DNA of 6,518 nt, from positions 1 to 6,518 of the forward strand of contig SHZG01000134.1 in assembly GCA_009692395.1 (NCBI GenBank), written 5' to 3'. Position numbers and translations under genes: made by a program. The stretch's first letter is position 1. Every line of letters starts with the position of its first letter. This document shows positions 1 through 5,983 of the stretch, piece by piece. This DNA is from Methylococcales bacterium. GTDB taxonomy: Bacteria > Pseudomonadota > Gammaproteobacteria > Methylococcales > Methylomonadaceae. A model generated the notes under the pieces. That model had not been told where the DNA came from. It saw nothing but the letters and a program-made list of their open reading frames with translations, and did no database searches.

Positions 1-158
1 CCACAAAGTGACAGAAACCAAGCAATAAAAGCGATATAGCCTGCTTCATTGTTATCGAATACCTTATGTTTGTATTTACTGGCAATCAAGCTAGCAACAT
101 CAAATTTTTTCTTGGCAATATCAACGCCGATGGTGATTTGGAATGGGGCGTGAGACAT
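1..158 (-). CDS. IS110-family transposase, N-terminal part (runs off the left edge)
   Basis: The minus strand from the ATG at 158 reads open to the window edge, giving 52 residues that start MSHAPFQITIGVDIAKKKFD. The GVDIAKKKFDVA stretch (residues 11-22) is the opening of the RuvC-like DEDD catalytic domain of IS110 transposases, with D13 as the expected first catalytic aspartate. The remaining acidic residues and the C-terminal serine domain lie outside the window, so activity cannot be judged. IS110 enzymes are RNA-guided recombinases that insert and excise a circular form of the element without a classical DDE mechanism. The gene points away from the membrane-protein gene at 341. IS1111-group membership cannot be excluded from the N-terminus alone. 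The family call is fairly sure; subgroup and intactness are unknown. Confidence 0.85.
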   Translation of the reverse strand, partial: MSHAPFQITIGVDIAKKKFDVASLIASKYKHKVFDNNEAGYIAFIAWFLSLC

Positions 159-330
159 GACGCTACCTTCTAAAGCAAGATGAGAATGAAATGATGAATA
201 ATCGAAACCACCGCTATGTTCAACCTTATGAATACAGGCTTTATGCTTAAGGATGGGCACGACTTCCTCGCTATCCGCCCGATGATCCATCGGGGATTCT
301 GAGCTTGTTAGGGTTCGGAATCAAGATATA
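159..330 (-). ncRNA. Candidate IS110 bridge-RNA region (non-coding end of the element)
   Basis: In the IS110 group the non-coding stretch upstream of the transposase encodes the bridge RNA that pairs with target and donor DNA. Here about 170 nt separate the transposase start from the next gene, and I see no coding frame in it. It contains a perfect 7-bp stem, CCCGATG-ATC-CATCGGG (278-294), which could be part of the folded RNA. The outer end of the element is not marked by any terminal repeat I can see, so the right limit is a guess. The role is inferred from family knowledge; the hairpin is seen directly. Confidence 0.3.
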
Positions 331-340
331 AGATACCGTA

Positions 341-744
341 ATGACAACAAAACTTTTTCAAACCCTTGAAGTGATACTGACAATTAATTTTTTTATTTCT
401 GTGATGCTGTTAATCGCAGGCAGTATGCTATCACTGTCAGACCGTTATTCTTTATTTGAGTTTAACCAAGAGTTATACGGGGAATTAATTGGCAATCTTA
501 AAATTACGCTGGTTTATATCGCCATCACTGAAATCATTATCAGTAAAAAAACCCAAGTCATTATTTTTATTGGTTTTTTCTAATTTTAATGATGGGTTCA
601 GTGTATTTTTACGCAGAAATTAATGACATTGAAATAGATGAAACTCTTTCCATATTCCTTCTGTACATAGGCGTATCCCATATTCTCTTTGGCTTTATAT
701 CTAATTTAAAAACGCGCAGTCCGCTCGGGTCGAATAGTCGTTAA
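341..744 (+). pseudogene. Small four-helix membrane protein, split by a -1 frame change
   Basis: The first frame starts at the ATG at 341 and gives 80 residues ending in VIIFIGFF at the TAA at 581-583. A second frame, one base back, runs from about 574 to the TAA at 742-744 and contributes LILMMGSVYFYAEIND onward (about 54 residues). Joined at the T-run they make a protein of about 134 aa with four hydrophobic segments near residues 8-30, 52-68, 72-92 and 105-125. The third segment is cut in two by the frame change, which argues strongly that this was one gene. The junction T-TTT-TTC (574-580), right before the stop, is a canonical -1 slippery heptamer. Programmed frameshifting is therefore possible, but a lost T is simpler. 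There is no clear Shine-Dalgarno sequence. An in-frame stop at 329-331 rules out a longer start. I do not recognise the family. Confidence 0.6.
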
Positions 745-773
745 TTCAAATCCACTCGATTAACCCCCCTTAA

Positions 774-1042
774 TTATTCGCGTAGCTTTTCGTGATGATA
801 CCACTGTTCTAATTGTTGAAGTGACACTGCATACGTTGGGCTACACTGACGTATTGTGTAACCTGTAGATACTCTACATGGCTTGGTTCATTTGCTGCAC
901 ATTCCCAATAGCCTTTGCCACAAGCAGTTTGGTAGGTGTTTGGTTCTGCTAAATCAATCGCCATTGGTTCAGCATTCCAATCAAGGTCATTATCAATGAT
1001 TTTCCATTCATAATTATCATGGTTCGATAGTGGCGTAGCGGC
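774..1042 (-). pseudogene. Decayed coding remnant, minus strand, unknown product
   Basis: Two minus-strand frames look protein-like here. One is open from about 1063 down to a TAG at 809-811. It contains an ATG at 964 that would give 51 residues (MAIDLAEPNTYQTACGKGYW and on). The other is open from about 889 to a TAA at 774-776 and ends in YAVSLQQLEQWYHHEKLRE. They overlap around 870-885, as expected if a single coding tail suffered a one-base indel there. The upstream end of the first frame runs directly into the repeat at 1043-1121, which may have truncated the gene. I do not recognise the family. It could also be chance openness in a gap, so the call is weak. Confidence 0.35.
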
Positions 1043-1121
1043 GTAGGTTGGGTTGGTGCTTTTTCAACCCAACATTTACCGCGCAATGTGTTGGGTTGCG
1101 AAAAGATGCAACCCAACCTAC
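1043..1121. repeat. Two back-to-back hairpins inside a 13-bp inverted repeat (GTAGGTTGGGTTG type)
   Basis: GTAGGTTGGGTTG at 1043-1055 is matched by its perfect complement CAACCCAACCTAC at 1109-1121. Inside lie CAACCCAACA (1065-1074) and its complement TGTTGGGTTG (1089-1098). Each outer arm can therefore pair with the adjacent inner arm to form two separate hairpins, or the whole unit can form one long cruciform. This is the layout of paired REP-like elements. From memory, similar GTAGGTTGGGTT units are dispersed in many bacterial genomes. No coding frame or transposase goes with it here. Confidence 0.8.
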
Positions 1122-1134
1122 AAAAAAACTCATA

Positions 1135-1209
1135 AGCAAGTAGCCCGTATAGAGTAATGCGGGATCACTTTTCCCCGATTCCGCTATCGCTCCATCTGGG
1201 CTACTTGCT
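1135..1209. repeat. REP/MITE-like element with 12-bp terminal inverted repeat (GTAGCCC type)
   Basis: AGCAAGTAGCCC (1135-1146) and GGGCTACTTGCT (1198-1209) are perfect inverted copies bounding a 75-bp unit. Read on the minus strand, the inside starts GTAGCCCAGATGGAGCGATA and continues through GCGGAATCGGGG to GATCCCGCATTAC. That resembles a widely dispersed GTAGCCCGGATGGAGC repeat family known from many gammaproteobacteria (recalled, not searched). It ends 46 bp before the dehydrogenase start codon, so that gene's promoter must overlap the element or lie in the short stretch after it. Confidence 0.75.
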
Positions 1210-1255
1210 ACTTGTAGTGATACTATAACTGCATGGTCATTAACGGAGAAAAATC

Positions 1256-2383
1256 ATGATTTCACTAAAAACGTCGCTAACCGCACTGCTGTTATTTAAC
1301 ACAGGTCTAGCTTTAGCAAAGCCGAATGATACTCAGGCGGTATTAAAGCAACTGTCACTACCCGCTGGATTTTCCATTGCTATTTATGCTGATAATGTGC
1401 CGAATGCGCGGAGTTTGGCATTAGCGGATGATGGCGTGGTGTTTGTTGGTACGGGTAAAGAAGGCAAAGTGTATGCACTTGCCGATGACGCTAATCATGA
1501 CGGCGTTGCTGATGCTAACTATGTCATTGCTAAGGATTTATTCATGCCCAATGGCGTGGCGTATAAAGATGGCGCGTTGTATGTCGCGGCGGTGAATCGT
1601 ATTTTACGCTTTGATGCGATTACTCAACATTTGAATAACCCACCTGCGCCCGTCGTTGTCACTGATAAATTTCCCGATGATAAACATCATGGCTGGAAAT
1701 ATTTGCGCTTTGGCTCTGATAACAAACTGTACACCGCTGTGGGTGCGCCGTGTAATATTTGCGACCCTGAAAAAGACATTTATAGTTCGCTAGTGCGCTT
1801 AAATCCTGATGGTAGCGACATCGAAATTTTGGCGCGTGGTATTCGTAATACCGTCGGCTTTGATTGGCAACCTGAGACTAACGCGCTGTTTTTTAATGAT
1901 AATGGGCGCGATCATTTAGGCGATGATGAACCAGCAGATGAATTAAACCACTGGACAAGCAAAGGCGAGCATTTTGGTTATCCGTATTGTCATGGCGGCG
2001 ATACGCTTGATCCTGAGTTTGGTAAAGATAAAAAATGCGCCGATTACACTGCGCCTGTGTGGAAATATAAAGCCCATATCACACCCTTAGGAATGCGGTT
2101 TTATACGGGTAAATCGTTCCCAGTTGACTACAAACATCAATTATTCGTTGCACAACACGGCTCTTGGAATCGCACTGAACCGCAAGGTTATCGCGTCGCG
2201 TTGGTGAAATTTAAAGACGGTAAAGCCATTGCTGAGCAAGCGTTTATCAGTGGTTGGTTGACAGCGGAAGGCAAAGTATTAGGGCGACCTGTCGATATAC
2301 TCACGCTACCCGACGGTAGTTTATTAATCAGTGATGACCAGCTAGGTGTGATTTACAAAGTGACTTACACAGGCAAACCATGA
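1256..2383 (+). CDS. Secreted PQQ-dependent sugar/sorbosone dehydrogenase family protein
   Basis: This is a 375-aa periplasmic six-bladed beta-propeller protein of the soluble glucose/L-sorbosone dehydrogenase family, which normally uses PQQ and calcium to oxidise sugars. A signal peptide covers residues 1-21, with cleavage likely at ALA-KP. Family features are HHGW (144-147, holding the likely catalytic histidine), GIRNTVGFDW (195-204), NDNGRDHLGDDEP (214-226, probable metal/PQQ loop), HGSWNR (301-306) and GRPVD (344-347 region). Residues 78-86 (DANHDGVAD) resemble a calcium-binding loop. C166/C169 and C245/C261 could form disulphides in the periplasm. The start is supported by GGAGA at 1245-1249, six bases upstream. 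A TATAAC at 1224-1229 could be a -10 box. The stop overlaps the next start (ATGA). The real substrate cannot be read from sequence, and many family members have no known substrate. Confidence 0.85.
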   Translation: MISLKTSLTALLLFNTGLALAKPNDTQAVLKQLSLPAGFSIAIYADNVPNARSLALADDGVVFVGTGKEGKVYALADDANHDGVADANYVIAKDLFMPNGVAYKDGALYVAAVNRILRFDAITQHLNNPPAPVVVTDKFPDDKHHGWKYLRFGSDNKLYTAVGAPCNICDPEKDIYSSLVRLNPDGSDIEILARGIRNTVGFDWQPETNALFFNDNGRDHLGDDEPADELNHWTSKGEHFGYPYCHGGDTLDPEFGKDKKCADYTAPVWKYKAHITPLGMRFYTGKSFPVDYKHQLFVAQHGSWNRTEPQGYRVALVKFKDGKAIAEQAFISGWLTAEGKVLGRPVDILTLPDGSLLISDDQLGVIYKVTYTGKP

Positions 2384-3006
2384 ATAAAGAATTTATCATT
2401 CGCAAAAAAGAAATCGCGTATTCAGGCTTTTTTCGACTGGAAAAATATTGGCTGAAACATACCTTGTATGCAGGTGGTTGGAGCGAGGAAATTTGTCGAG
2501 AATTGTTTGTGCGCGGTAGCTGTGTCGCGGTGCTGTTATACGATCCGCGCACCGATAAAATGGTCTTAATCGAACAATTTCGTGCAGGAGCTATACTTAA
2601 TCCAGACCAAGCGTGGTTAATTGAAATTGTCGCAGGTGCGATTGAAGACGGCGAAACAGCGGCGGAAGTTGCCCACCGTGAAGCACTGGAAGAAGCGGGC
2701 TGTGTGATTGAAGAACTCAAGGTAATTAGTGAATTTTATACCTCTCCTGGTGGGATGGCTGAGCGGATTACTTTATTTTATGGCAAAGTGGATAGCACCA
2801 AAATTATTGATGGCGTTCACGGCTTAGATGATGAGCAAGAGGATATTTTAGTACGCACCGTTGATTTTTCTGAGGCGTATCGGATGATACAAAGCAATGA
2901 AATAGACTCGGCTATTCCAATTATTGCTATTCAATGGCTGGCATTGAATAGACACACTCTGGTTTGTGAAACAAAACATCCTCCTCCAGACCTGCTAGGT
3001 TTTTAA
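2380..3006 (+). CDS. nudF: Nudix hydrolase, ADP-ribose pyrophosphatase (NudF-like)
   Basis: This 208-aa cytoplasmic enzyme (E. coli NudF is 209 aa) is expected to cleave ADP-ribose to AMP and ribose 5-phosphate, clearing a reactive NAD breakdown product. The full Nudix box is present: G86-x5-E92-x7-R100-E101-A102-x-E104-E105-x-G107, with the metal-binding glutamates intact. SPGG at 122-125 followed by AERI is typical of the ADP-ribose subgroup. The N-terminal strands (residues 1-45) fit the dimerisation part of the family. Its ATG overlaps the stop of the dehydrogenase gene as ATGA and has only a weak AGG upstream, so translational coupling is likely. Oddly, the last five codons (D204 to F208) and the TAA lie in a palindromic repeat, so the native C-terminus was probably replaced. 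The catalytic core is unaffected. Substrate subgroup is inferred from motifs. Confidence 0.88.
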   Translation: MNKEFIIRKKEIAYSGFFRLEKYWLKHTLYAGGWSEEICRELFVRGSCVAVLLYDPRTDKMVLIEQFRAGAILNPDQAWLIEIVAGAIEDGETAAEVAHREALEEAGCVIEELKVISEFYTSPGGMAERITLFYGKVDSTKIIDGVHGLDDEQEDILVRTVDFSEAYRMIQSNEIDSAIPIIAIQWLALNRHTLVCETKHPPPDLLGF

Positions 3007-3019
3007 AACCTAATAGGTC
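2989..3019. repeat. 31-bp palindrome across the nudF stop codon
   Basis: The unit reads GACCT-gcta-GGTTTTTAAAACC-taat-AGGTC. The inner stem TAGGTTTT/AAAACCTA (2996-3003 with 3005-3012) and the outer GACCT/AGGTC pair perfectly, with a small two-base bulge zone between them. The stop TAA (3004-3006) sits at the centre. A unit of the same size, ends and 13-nt core occurs at 3787-3817, so this is a dispersed repeat and not a gene-specific structure. No T-run follows outside the stem, so it is not a standard intrinsic terminator, although it could still end or stabilise transcripts. Confidence 0.8.
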
Positions 3020-3028
3020 AAAATACGC

Positions 3029-3045
3029 TACGACTGCCAGTCGTA
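3029..3045. repeat. Short perfect hairpin between nudF and the lipoprotein gene
   Basis: TACGACT-GCC-AGTCGTA is a perfect 7-bp stem with a 3-nt loop, ten bases past the 31-bp palindrome. There is no T-run after it. It may be another dispersed repeat or an operator for the gene at 3082. A T/A-rich stretch (about 3059-3071) that could hold a -10 box follows it. The structure is certain; its role is unknown. Confidence 0.5.
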
Positions 3046-3081
3046 TGTAAGATACTGAGTATTTTATAAAAGGCAAAACAG

Positions 3082-3555
3082 ATGAACACAGGCACTTATT
3101 TTTCAGGCAGTTTCGCAATGGTTATGCTGTTGCTATCAGGCTGTGCGAGTGACTCAGACATTGCACCGATAAGCTACCAGCAGCAATCCGCTAAACCTGT
3201 CGTGACTTATGCCTTAAGTTTACAAGGTGCGCCTTATCACTACGGCTCAGATAATCCACAAGATGGTTTTGATTGCAGTGGTTTTGTCTATCACGTTTAT
3301 CAACAGCAAGGCATTAACTTACCGCGCACCACAGAAGACATGGCGAATCAGCTCACCCCTGTAGAAAAAAACGCGCTGCATTCAGGCGATTTAGTGTTTT
3401 TTGATACCAACGGTAAAACCTTTTCTCATGTTGGGCTTTATATTAACGGCGATCATTTTATTCACGCACCCAGTGCAAGAACAGGTAAAGTGCTGGTGTC
3501 TAGTTTGAAAAATAATTACTGGCAACAGCACTTTGTCGGTGTGCGTAGACCTTAA
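3082..3555 (+). CDS. NlpC/P60 family peptidoglycan endopeptidase, lipoprotein
   Basis: This 157-aa protein is expected to cut peptide stems of peptidoglycan in the periplasm. Residues 1-20 are a lipoprotein signal with lipobox L18-S19-G20-C21. Alanine at +2 favours the outer membrane. The NlpC/P60 domain fills residues 38-157: catalytic C65 in DCSGFV (64-69), H116 in SHVGLY (115-120) and H128 in HAP (128-130) form the usual Cys-His-His set. The length matches small single-domain members such as E. coli Spr/MepS and NlpC. AAAGG at 3069-3073, eight bases before the ATG, supports the start. The signal peptide has no Lys or Arg before its hydrophobic core, which is unusual. A 75-bp gap filled with hairpins separates it from nudF, so it probably has its own promoter. 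Confidence 0.88.
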   Translation: MNTGTYFSGSFAMVMLLLSGCASDSDIAPISYQQQSAKPVVTYALSLQGAPYHYGSDNPQDGFDCSGFVYHVYQQQGINLPRTTEDMANQLTPVEKNALHSGDLVFFDTNGKTFSHVGLYINGDHFIHAPSARTGKVLVSSLKNNYWQQHFVGVRRP

Positions 3556-3654
3556 AGTAACACCCAAAAACTGCCCATTAATTTGTTTGATGGCTTTACC
3601 AAGGAGGCGTATAGCGTTCATTATTTGGTGTGGTATAGCCGAGACAGTATAAAA

Positions 3655-3736
3655 ACCGTTCTCGCTGAGTCCTTCGATACCTCAGGAAAGCCTTGTCGAA
3701 GTGTGAATGTGGTTCGACAAGCTCACCACGAACGGT
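3655..3736. repeat. Dispersed repeat with ACCGTTC/GAACGGT ends
   Basis: ACCGTTC (3655-3661) and GAACGGT (3730-3736) bound an 82-bp unit. Inside, CTTGTCGAA (3692-3700) pairs with TTCGACAAG (3713-3721), and CTGAG (3665-3669) can pair with CTCAG (3681-3685). On the minus strand it reads ACCGTTCGTGGTGAGCTTGT and continues CGAACCAC, resembling a widespread proteobacterial repeat (recalled, not searched). It lies in the gap between two convergent genes, and I see no coding frame in this gap. Confidence 0.7.
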
Positions 3737-3786
3737 ATCATTTTATTCTGCGTTAGCTCTAACTCTCTTAATTTACACCAAGTTCA

Positions 3787-3817
3787 GACCTCGGCGGTTT
3801 TTAAAACCACCGAGGCC
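3787..3817. repeat. 31-bp palindrome at the convergent 3' end of hppA
   Basis: The unit reads GACCT-cggc-GGTTTTTAAAACC-accg-AGGCC. It shares both ends and the 13-nt core with the copy at 2989-3019, at identical spacing, while the four bases in each arm differ. CCTCGG (3789-3794) pairs with CCGAGG (3810-3815), and GGTTTT with AAAACC. It starts 6 bp past the hppA stop, so it could mark the end of that transcript, but no T-run follows on either strand. Confidence 0.8.
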
Positions 3818-3823
3818 TAACCA

Positions 3824-5956
3824 TTAAAAACTAAACCAACCTGAACCAAATGAAGTTGCAAACACTAAGCTCACGATACTCATTAATTTAATCAGAATGT
3901 TTAATGCAGGGCCGCTGGTGTCTTTGAACGGATCACCAACAGTATCACCAACAACAGCCGCTTTATGAGACTCTGAGCCTTTGCCGCCGTGTTTTCCTGT
4001 TTCTATATATTTTTTCGCGTTATCCCACGCACCGCCTGCATTTGCCATCATCACGGCTAATAAAAAGCCTGAGGACATCGTGCCGACTAACATACCTGCG
4101 AGGGCTTCTTTACCTAATACCATACCCACAACTAATGGTACGACTACCGCTAATGTACCAGGAATAATCATTTCGCGTAAGGCAGTTTCGGTACTGATAC
4201 CGACACAGGCGGCATAATCAGGTTTGCCTGTGCCTTCCATTAAACCTTCAATAGTCAGGAATTGACGACGAACTTCAACGACGATTTCTTGTGCGGCTTT
4301 ACCAACAGCTGTCATAGTTAAGGCTGAGAATAAATACGGCATCATTGCCCCGATTAAAATTCCGGGTAACATCGTTGGGTCTAATAAATCTAAACGGTCA
4401 ATTTTTGCCGCTGTGACATACGCCGCTAACAACGCTAACGCAGTCAGAATGGCTGAACCAATCGCAAAACCTTTACCTGTTGCCGCTGTCGTGTTGCCTA
4501 AGCTATCCAACGCGTCAGTACGATGACGGACTTCACTGGGTAAATGCGCCATTTCTGCAATACCACCCGCATTATCAGCCACTGGGCCATACGCGTCAGT
4601 TGCTAATGTAACACCTAAGGTGCTGAGCATACCGACACCCGCTAAGGCAACCGCATACAACCCCGCAGTAATTGAACCATCCGCTTTATGACCTAACCAG
4701 ATGCTCAACAAAATAGCGACTGCAACGATGAGTACAGGTAATACGGTACTCATCATGCCCACGGCTAAGCCTTGAATGATAGTCGTTGCCGCGCCTGTTT
4801 CAGTGGCTTTAACAATAGATTGCGTGGGTTTTTCAGTGTAAGCCGTGAAATATTCAGTCACATACGCAATGGCGTTACCTGCAATCAAACCAACTACAAT
4901 CACTAGCCAATAATTAAAACTAACGCCTGAAATTAACACCGCAATCAACGTCAGACCTAAGACCACCACAGACGCGCCCCACACGGAACGGCGTAAGGCA
5001 GCCAATAACTCTTCTAAACTGGCTTTTTCATCAATTTTAGCGACTTGTTTTCTTAGGAAATGATGAATGCGTCCCTTAACAGACCCATCTTCAAACGGTT
5101 TTGCAAGAGCGACATCTTGCTCTTCGCCGATAACGACATAAATACCGAATAAGCTAGAAATAATGCCCACTGCGGCGACTAAAAACGGCAAGCCAATAAA
5201 CGCCGCAGTATGATTACCGCCAATCACCGCGCCCAAGGTAGCGGCGGCAATAATTGAACCACTGTAACTTTCAAATAAATCCGCACCCATACCCGCAACA
5301 TCACCGACATTATCGCCCACGTTGTCAGCAATTACCGCTGGATTACGGGGGTCATCTTCAGGAATACCTTTTTCCACTTTACCAACTAAATCTGCGCCCA
5401 CATCTGCCGCTTTGGTGTAAATACCGCCGCCCACTCTCGCGAATAACGCGATGGAACTTGCACCAAAACCAAAACCAGTCACATATACCAGTTGATTGGG
5501 ATCGCCGTTAAAAATTAAAAACAACACCGTCATGCCGATTAAGCTAAAGCTCACTACCGACATACCCATAATCGCGCCGCTACCGAAGGCAACACGCAAG
5601 CCTTCATGCAGACCACGACTCGCAGCCGATGCCGTCCGCACGTTCGCCCGCACAGCAACATACATACCCAAATAGCCCGCACCTGCTGACGCAACCGCAC
5701 CGACCACAAAACACAGTGACGTTTGCCAATGTTGAAACACCGCGAGAATCACTGCCACAATCAACACAAAAATAGCTATCACCCGATATTCACGCCGTAA
5801 AAACTCCGACGCACCTACTTGAATCGCCAAGGCAATTTCTTGCATAGCGTGAGTGCCTGTGTCGTAACTTAAGACTTTTTTCGTGTGCCAGATAACAAAT
5901 CCGACCCCGAGTAGCCCCATTAATAATGCAATAATGACTGATGCTTGAGACATCAT
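3824..5956 (-). CDS. hppA: Membrane-bound ion-pumping pyrophosphatase, K+-dependent type
   Basis: This 710-aa protein has about sixteen membrane helices, the full family length, and couples pyrophosphate hydrolysis to H+ or Na+ export across the inner membrane. The three conserved catalytic loops are complete: DVGADLVGKVE (185-195) with DDPRNPAVIADNVGDNVGD (201-219), DAYGPVADNAGG (454-465), and GDTVGDPFKDTSGP (670-683) preceded by NAGGAWDNAKK. After GNTT (487-490) come A491 and G494, the pair that marks the K+-dependent subfamily; K+-independent enzymes have Lys and Thr there. E229 in DLFESY is the gate-region glutamate seen in Na+ pumps and some H+ pumps, so the ion stays open. Two ATGs stand in tandem (5956 and 5953), and AGGAGG at 5962-5967 suits either. 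The gene is transcribed alone, converging on the lipoprotein gene. Confidence 0.96.
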   Translation of the reverse strand: MMSQASVIIALLMGLLGVGFVIWHTKKVLSYDTGTHAMQEIALAIQVGASEFLRREYRVIAIFVLIVAVILAVFQHWQTSLCFVVGAVASAGAGYLGMYVAVRANVRTASAASRGLHEGLRVAFGSGAIMGMSVVSFSLIGMTVLFLIFNGDPNQLVYVTGFGFGASSIALFARVGGGIYTKAADVGADLVGKVEKGIPEDDPRNPAVIADNVGDNVGDVAGMGADLFESYSGSIIAAATLGAVIGGNHTAAFIGLPFLVAAVGIISSLFGIYVVIGEEQDVALAKPFEDGSVKGRIHHFLRKQVAKIDEKASLEELLAALRRSVWGASVVVLGLTLIAVLISGVSFNYWLVIVVGLIAGNAIAYVTEYFTAYTEKPTQSIVKATETGAATTIIQGLAVGMMSTVLPVLIVAVAILLSIWLGHKADGSITAGLYAVALAGVGMLSTLGVTLATDAYGPVADNAGGIAEMAHLPSEVRHRTDALDSLGNTTAATGKGFAIGSAILTALALLAAYVTAAKIDRLDLLDPTMLPGILIGAMMPYLFSALTMTAVGKAAQEIVVEVRRQFLTIEGLMEGTGKPDYAACVGISTETALREMIIPGTLAVVVPLVVGMVLGKEALAGMLVGTMSSGFLLAVMMANAGGAWDNAKKYIETGKHGGKGSESHKAAVVGDTVGDPFKDTSGPALNILIKLMSIVSLVFATSFGSGWFSF

Positions 5957-5961
5957 ACTTC

Positions 5962-5967
5962 CCTCCT
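5962..5967 (-). promoter_or_regulatory. Perfect Shine-Dalgarno of hppA
   Basis: The minus strand reads AGGAGG five bases before the first ATG (5956) and eight before the second (5953). The eight-base spacing is closer to ideal, so the second methionine may be the real start. This is the strongest ribosome-binding site in the window. Confidence 0.8.
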
Positions 5968-5983
5968 CATTTAATTAGTTTGA

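Noticed and set aside
1043..1209. CRISPR-like array
   Set aside because: The repeated arms alternate in orientation and differ between elements. There are no evenly spaced direct repeats with unique spacers.
2328..2720. Minus-strand open frame of 130 codons
   Set aside because: It lies opposite nudF, which has a complete Nudix box. The translation is low-complexity (Ser/Ala-rich) with no family features.
2927..3118. Minus-strand open frame of 63 codons
   Set aside because: It crosses the nudF end, two hairpins and the lipoprotein start, and is explained by antisense of known features.
3391..3621. Minus-strand open frame of 76 codons starting MNAIRLLGKAIK
   Set aside because: Two thirds lie opposite the NlpC/P60 catalytic domain. 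The first 22 codons look protein-like, but there is no supporting ribosome-binding site or domain.
3787..3817. Intrinsic terminator for hppA
   Set aside because: The T-run is inside the stem centre and no T-run follows the stem on either strand. It is better described as a repeat that may also end transcripts.
3981..4217. Plus-strand open frame of 78 codons
   Set aside because: It lies fully opposite the conserved C-terminal part of hppA.
5254..5511. Plus-strand open frame of 85 codons, rich in His and Pro
   Set aside because: It lies fully opposite the catalytic loops of hppA; the His/Pro bias is a mirror of Asp/Gly/Val codons.
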